Part shown: piece after piece, positions 30,926-34,564 of the stretch
How positions within the stretch are numbered: position 1 is the first letter of the stretch
How the letters are laid out: the number at the start of each line of letters is the position of its first letter
From: Streptosporangium canum
GTDB lineage: Bacteria > Actinomycetota > Actinomycetes > Streptosporangiales > Streptosporangiaceae
NCBI RefSeq assembly: GCF_900113865.1
Contig: NZ_FOQY01000055.1
Span: 1 to 34,564 of the forward strand
Length of the DNA stretch: 34,564 nt
Direction: 5' to 3'
Made by a program: the position numbers and the translations under genes
Notes under the pieces: model-generated
Seen by the model: only the letters and a program-made list of their open reading frames with translations
Database searches by the model: none
Told to the model about the DNA's origin: nothing

Positions 30926-33334
30926 ATGACGACGAAGCTGTTCGGGGAGCCGGTGCGGCGCCGGGAGGATCCCCGGCTGCTCACCGGGCAGGGGCGCTAC
31001 CTGGACGACCTCGGCGGCGACGCGCTGGCCGCGGCGTTCGTCCGGTCCCCGCACGCGCACGCCCGCATCCGCGACATCGACGTCTCGGCCGCGATCGACG
31101 TGGACGGGCTGGTGGCGATCTACACCTGGGAGGACCTGCCCGCCCTGCTCGCCCAGCCGCTGCCGCTGCTCATCCCGCATCCGGCGCTGACCCACGGCCG
31201 CACCGCCCACCCGCTCGCCCGTGACCTGGTCAGACATGTCGGCGAGCCGGTCGTGATGGTCGTCGCCCGCGACCGCTACCTCGCCGAGGACGCCTGCGCG
31301 CTCATCCGGGTGGACTACGAGATCCTCAAGCCGGTGGTCGGGGTGGAGGAGGCGGCGCAGTCCGCGCAGCTCGTCCACGGCGACGTGCCGGGCAACGTCG
31401 GCGCGCACCTGGTGCAGGAGGTGCCCTCGGCCGCCGGGCTCGGCGCGCGGGAGGCGATCGAGACCGCACCGCACACGCTGGCCTTCCGGCTCGACATCGA
31501 GCGCAGCGCGTCCATGCCGCTGGAGGGGCGGGGGGTGTACGCCCGCTGGGACGCCGACGACCGCTCCCTGCGCGTGTACACCAGCACCCAGACCTCCACC
31601 AGCGTCCGCATGGCGATCGCCGCCAAGCTCGGACTGCCGCTGCCCAAGGTCGAGGTGATCGCGCCCGACGTGGGCGGCGGCTTCGGGGTCAAGATCGTGC
31701 ACCCGTGGCCGGAGGAGGTCCTGGTCCCGTGGGCGGCCATCCTGCTGGACCGCGAGGTCAAGTGGGCCGAGGACCGTCGCGAGCACTTCGTCTCCTCGGC
31801 GCACGAGCGGGCCCAGGTGCAGTCCGTCCGGGTCGGCTTCGACGACGACGGCCGGGTGCTCGGACTGGAGGTGAACATCCTGCACGACCACGGCGCCTAC
31901 ACGCCGTACGGGATCATCGTGCCGATCATCACCTCCACCCAGCTCCTCGGCCCCTACAAGATCGGCGCCTACCGGGTCGAGTTCTCCTCGATCTACACCA
32001 ACACCGTGCAGGTCACGCCGTACCGGGGGGCGGGCCGCCCGCAGGCCGTCTTCTGCATGGAGCGGACGATGGACCACATCGCCGCCCACCTGGGAGCCGA
32101 CCGCACGGCGGTGCGCGAGGTCAACTTCATCCGGCCCGACGAGTTCCCCTACGACCAGGGCCTCATCTTCCAGGACGGCCGCCCGCTGATCTACGACAGC
32201 GGCGACTATCCGGAGTCGCTGCGGATGCTCAAGGAGCTCATCGGCTGGGACTCCTTCCCCGAGGCGAAGGCTCAGGCGGCGGCCGAGGGGCGCAGGATCG
32301 GGATCGGGATCGGCTGCTACGTCGAGGGCACCGGCGTCGGGCCGTACGAGGGCGGCCACGTCCAGATCACCTCCGACGGCCGGGTGCACGTCTCCACCGG
32401 GCTCACCTCCCAGGGGCAGGGCCACGAGACCGTGTTCGCCCAGATCGCCGCGGCCGAGCTGGGCGTCCCGCTGGAGCGGGTCTCGGTGGTGACCGGCGAC
32501 ACCCGCAGGTTCGGCTACGCGGTCGGCACGTTCGCCTCGCGGGCGGCGGTGATGAGCGGCAACGCGATCGCGCTGGCATGCCGGAAGGTCAGGGAGAAGG
32601 CCCTGCGGATCGCCGCCGACGCGCTGGAGGCCGCGCCTGGTGACCTGGAGATCGTCGACGGCGAGGTGCGGGTGCTGGGCGCGCCCGGCTCCTCGATCCC
32701 GCTGGCGACGGTGGCGGTGCTGTCCAACCCCCTGCGCTACGCCTTCGACGAGGAGGCGGCGCGGGCGACCCAGTTCGCCGGGACGTCGGCCTTCGACAGG
32801 CCGCCGGTGGAGGAGGGGCAGGAGCCGGGGCTTGAGGGACGCGACTACTACTCGCCGCTCCGCTCGACCTTCGCCTCCGGCATGCACGCGGCGATCGTCG
32901 AGACCGATCCGCTGACGGCCGAGATCCGCATTCTGCGCTACGCCGTCGTCCACGACTGCGGCAACCTGATCAACCCGATGATCGTCGAGGGGCAGATCCA
33001 CGGCGGCGTCGCCCAGGGCGTCGGCGGCGCGCTGTACGAGCGGATGGTCTACGACGAGCACGGCCAGCTGCTGAACGCCTCGTTCATGGACTTCCTGATG
33101 CCCTACGCGACGGAGATCCCGCGCGTGGAGACCGCGCACCTGCAGACGCCGTCCCCGCTCAACCCGCTGGGCATCAAGGGCGCGGGGGAGGCGGGGGTCA
33201 TCCCGGTGTCGGCGGTGATCGCCTCGGCGATCGAGGACGCCGAGGGCATCGGGATCGACAGGATGCCGATCTCCCCGTCGGACCTGTTCGACCTGCGCCG
33301 CGCGTCCACCGGACGATCCACGTCCGAAACCTGA
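30926..33334 (+). CDS. Molybdopterin-binding catalytic subunit, xanthine dehydrogenase/aldehyde oxidase family
   Basis: An 802-residue large subunit that binds the molybdenum-molybdopterin cytosine dinucleotide cofactor and hydroxylates the substrate. Seen: the N-terminal domain from GEPVRRREDPRLLTGQGRYL, the cofactor segment GGGFGVK, VTPYRGAGRPQ (Tyr366-Gln373), GLTSQGQGHET, and the catalytic glutamate Glu755 in GIKGAGEAG. The loop is PYRGAGRP and not the AYRCSFR-type loop of true form I CO dehydrogenase, so CO oxidation is not indicated. With an NCS2 permease in the same operon and PucR and allF-G-H upstream, a purine such as xanthine or hypoxanthine is the likely substrate, though aldehydes or other N-heterocycles remain possible. 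ATG 30926 has GGGGGGAGG upstream. Confidence 0.92.
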   Translation: MTTKLFGEPVRRREDPRLLTGQGRYLDDLGGDALAAAFVRSPHAHARIRDIDVSAAIDVDGLVAIYTWEDLPALLAQPLPLLIPHPALTHGRTAHPLARDLVRHVGEPVVMVVARDRYLAEDACALIRVDYEILKPVVGVEEAAQSAQLVHGDVPGNVGAHLVQEVPSAAGLGAREAIETAPHTLAFRLDIERSASMPLEGRGVYARWDADDRSLRVYTSTQTSTSVRMAIAAKLGLPLPKVEVIAPDVGGGFGVKIVHPWPEEVLVPWAAILLDREVKWAEDRREHFVSSAHERAQVQSVRVGFDDDGRVLGLEVNILHDHGAYTPYGIIVPIITSTQLLGPYKIGAYRVEFSSIYTNTVQVTPYRGAGRPQAVFCMERTMDHIAAHLGADRTAVREVNFIRPDEFPYDQGLIFQDGRPLIYDSGDYPESLRMLKELIGWDSFPEAKAQAAAEGRRIGIGIGCYVEGTGVGPYEGGHVQITSDGRVHVSTGLTSQGQGHETVFAQIAAAELGVPLERVSVVTGDTRRFGYAVGTFASRAAVMSGNAIALACRKVREKALRIAADALEAAPGDLEIVDGEVRVLGAPGSSIPLATVAVLSNPLRYAFDEEAARATQFAGTSAFDRPPVEEGQEPGLEGRDYYSPLRSTFASGMHAAIVETDPLTAEIRILRYAVVHDCGNLINPMIVEGQIHGGVAQGVGGALYERMVYDEHGQLLNASFMDFLMPYATEIPRVETAHLQTPSPLNPLGIKGAGEAGVIPVSAVIASAIEDAEGIGIDRMPISPSDLFDLRRASTGRSTSET

Positions 33335-33510
33335 CCTTCCGTCCGGTCCGCCCCCGCCGGGTCGTGGATGCGTCGGGCGGTCTCCGGGGCAAGCCCGGAC
33401 GCGGCGTCGCGTTTCGATGTCGATCGCGTCCAACCTCGGGTGCTGAACAGCCTGCTCACTATTGACGAAGCAGGGGCGGATGCCATACCGATCCCTTACG
33501 GTGACAGATC
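33335..33510. other. Intergenic boundary with weak terminator and promoter of the next gene
   Basis: TCCGGG-GCAAG-CCCGGA (33383-33399) may end the Mo-hydroxylase operon. Base composition then falls. TTGACG (33462-33467) with an 18-nt gap to TACCGA (33486-33491) is a plausible promoter; TACGGT (33497-33502), 8 nt before GTG 33511, is an alternative -10 giving a leaderless transcript. Confidence 0.4.
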
Positions 33511-34080
33511 GTGAACAGCGAGTCATGCGCGTACATTGATGAGTCCATGCGGGTCGGTGCCGGACTCTATGTGCTGGCCGCCGCGGTCGTTCCCAACCAC
33601 CAGGCCGGTACGTACAGGGCGGCTCTTCGCGCATTGCTTCTCCCCAGGCAGCCGCGCCTGCACTGGCGGGACGAAAAGCCGAAACGCCGTCTTGAGATCG
33701 TCTATGCGCTTGCCGAACTGTCACTCGACGTGATCGCGGTCGTGGGCACCGACATGCCGTCGACAAAACAGAAGCGTGCTCGACGTAAATGCATGGATCG
33801 CCTCTACTGGCGACTCGCCCAACGACGCGTGCCCCACGTGATCATGGAGGGGCGTGGTCAGGCGGGCAACAAGGAAGACCTCGACATGGTTAACGCTCTA
33901 CGTGCGCAGAACATGTTGCCTGATGAGATGCGCGTCGAGTGGGCCGACCCTCTTTGCGACGAACTCCTCTGGCTTCCCGACATCCTTGCGGGCGTCATCG
34001 CGGCAGCGGCCACAGGGGAGACGGCGCTACTGGGGCTTCTCGAAGAAGGTGTGATCGTCGATCGACTGCGCTGCGATTGA
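33511..34080 (+). CDS. DUF3800-like protein, function unknown
   Basis: A 189-residue soluble protein starting at GTG 33511. The N-terminus YIDESMR, then a strand LYVLAAAVVPN, matches the opening of DUF3800 proteins (predicted RNase H-like fold, where the Asp of IDES is the first acidic ligand). LHWRDEKPKRR, VVGTDMPSTKQKRARRKC, VIMEGRG and a late WLPDILAGVIAA with an acidic residue also fit that pattern. DUF3800 proteins are common on mobile elements and beside defence genes; a nuclease activity is only predicted. Codon use is less GC-biased than the chromosome to the left, and tnpB DNA follows, so it is probably acquired. Its stop codon lies inside an 11-bp repeat array. Confidence 0.65.
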   Translation: MNSESCAYIDESMRVGAGLYVLAAAVVPNHQAGTYRAALRALLLPRQPRLHWRDEKPKRRLEIVYALAELSLDVIAVVGTDMPSTKQKRARRKCMDRLYWRLAQRRVPHVIMEGRGQAGNKEDLDMVNALRAQNMLPDEMRVEWADPLCDELLWLPDILAGVIAAAATGETALLGLLEEGVIVDRLRCD

Positions 34081-34108
34081 TTGAGAATTGATTGAGAATT
34101 GATTGAGA
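34076..34108 (+). repeat. Three 11-bp direct repeats over the stop codon of the DUF3800-like gene
   Basis: ATTGATTGAGA occurs three times without gaps. The first copy supplies the TGA stop (34078-34080). Each copy contains TGATTGA, so stops appear in more than one frame. The array is AT-rich in a very GC-rich region. Confidence 0.9.
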
Positions 34109-34117
34109 ACAGCGCGA

Positions 34118-34181
34118 AGCCCGGGGTCCTGTCAGTTCCGGCAGTAAACCCGGGCTCACTTCCTCTCCCCCTAGCAGGGGG
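34118..34181 (+). terminator. Two successive hairpins downstream of the DUF3800-like gene
   Basis: AGCCCGGG (34118-34125) pairs with CCCGGGCT (34149-34156) around a 23-nt loop. CCCCCT-AGC-AGGGGG (34167-34181) is a tight 6-bp hairpin just after. They lie between convergent genes and could terminate both. Confidence 0.5.
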
Positions 34182-34230
34182 CGGCACCACCAACCCTACC
34201 CCGCCATCGTCGGCGAACACATCGCTTTCC

Positions 34231-34303
34231 GGTCAGCTTCTCAGCCCTGAAGGGCTGAGCTTGCAGCTCCTCGCCGTCGGTGGCTTCGACGGTTTGGTCC
34301 GCG
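34231..34303 (-). ncRNA. Right end of second IS200/IS605-type element; probable omega-RNA 3' scaffold
   Basis: This is the counterpart of the stretch at 276-348. On the minus strand it follows the tnpB stop, carries the conserved CGAGGAGCTGCAAG block, and ends in the hairpin CTCAGCCC-TTCA-GGGCTGAG (34259-34240), then AAGCTGACC. Compared with the first copy the stem bases differ but still pair, which supports a structured RNA or single-strand DNA hairpin. The guide-equivalent flank would be about 34230-34211 read leftward. Confidence 0.6.
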
Positions 34304-34564
34304 TCAGGCAGCGTGACTCACTGCCCAGCTTGTGACACCGCGTGCGGCGATGTTACGAGCTGCGTTGACGTCGGCGTGCTCAGCGAAGCCGCACGACGTA
34401 CAGCGGAAGGTTTCCTGGTCCGGCCGGTTCTTCTTGTCCACGTGCCCGCAGGCCGAGCAGCCTTGCGAGGTGTAGGCCGGGTCCATGTAGACCAGAGCGA
34501 CACCGGCACGGGCCGCCTTGTAGGCAATGAACCGGCCGAGCTGGTGGAAGCTCCACGAATGCAG
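34304..34564 (-). CDS. tnpB: TnpB, RNA-guided nuclease of IS200/IS605-type element, C-terminal part (5' end outside window)
   Basis: The minus frame is open from the window edge to the stop at 34306-34304 (86 residues). It shows the zinc finger pairs CSACG and CTSCG and the RuvC-III motif HADVNAARNI. Nineteen of 86 residues differ from the fragment at the left edge, so this is a related copy and not an identical duplicate. The window ends at CTGCATTCGTGGAGCTTC, which is also present at 16-33 in the left copy. It reads leftward, toward the DUF3800-like gene. Confidence 0.9.
   Translation of the reverse strand: MHSWSFHQLGRFIAYKAARAGVALVYMDPAYTSQGCSACGHVDKKNRPDQETFRCTSCGFAEHADVNAARNIAARGVTSWAVSHAA

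Noticed and set aside
30926..33334. Aerobic carbon monoxide dehydrogenase (CoxL) reading of the Mo-hydroxylase
   Set aside because: The active-site loop is PYRGAGRP, not the AYRCSFR loop of form I CoxL, and the permease/PucR context points to purines.
30848..33766. 972-codon open frame on the minus strand opposite the Mo-hydroxylase catalytic subunit
   Set aside because: It is the antisense of a clearly recognisable gene; long open antisense frames are normal at this GC content, and the translation is low-complexity with no domain.
34076..34108. CRISPR array
   Set aside because: Three gapless 11-bp repeats have no spacers and no cas genes are nearby. No CRISPR-like array was seen elsewhere.

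Overview
The window is very GC-rich actinomycete DNA. WhiB, a glyA preceded by a ZTP riboswitch, RsgA, a PASTA-less Hanks kinase, an actinobacterial-type family A polymerase, an IdeR-type iron box, several leaderless starts and GTG/TTG starts all fit a Streptosporangiales-type organism (inference; no marker gene fixes the genus). Nearly all of 3.0-33.3 kb looks like ordinary chromosome. The two ends are mobile DNA.

Left end (1-2.9 kb): the 3' end of a tnpB gene of the IS200/IS605 group reads rightward and ends in a hairpin-bearing right end at about 348. This abuts, and appears to interrupt, a leftward large serine recombinase (1-2288). The recombinase has no stop codon in the window and carries a C-terminal domain resembling the DUF4096/IS5-type helix domain. 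To its right lies only the second half of a YccF-family membrane protein gene, which suggests that the recombinase's element integrated inside that gene.

Centre left (3-9.3 kb): a YihY/BrkB membrane protein, ZTP riboswitch-glyA, rsgA with a possible short leader ORF, a small membrane-anchored protein, a zinc-ribbon protein, whiB, and a sucrase/ferredoxin-family protein under an iron box.

Centre (9.4-21.8 kb): glpD and a tetR gene overlap by 4 nt. They are divergent from an alkyl-DHAP-synthase-like FAD oxidase, and a palindromic operator lies between two mirror-image -10 elements. Then come a zinc alcohol dehydrogenase and a hotdog thioesterase separated by two different tandem duplications, a metallophosphoesterase, a polymerase with an apparent degenerate exonuclease part, an MFS transporter and a membrane Ser/Thr kinase.

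Centre right (22-33.3 kb): a purine/allantoin-type catabolic locus. A leftward operon allH-fdrA-allG (oxamate carbamoyltransferase family) is divergent from a PucR regulator. Beyond it are an S4 RNA-binding protein and a rightward operon of an NCS2 xanthine/uracil permease plus the three subunits of a molybdenum hydroxylase. Together these would import and oxidise a purine and finish the pathway at oxamate and carbamoyl phosphate. No uricase, allantoinase or carbamate kinase lies in the window.

Right end (33.4-34.56 kb): a lower-GC DUF3800-like gene whose stop codon lies in an 11-bp triple repeat, then the 3' end of a second, related but not identical tnpB reading leftward with its own right-end hairpin. 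Both window edges fall at the same conserved position in tnpB, which suggests that the edges are assembly breaks in a repeat family.
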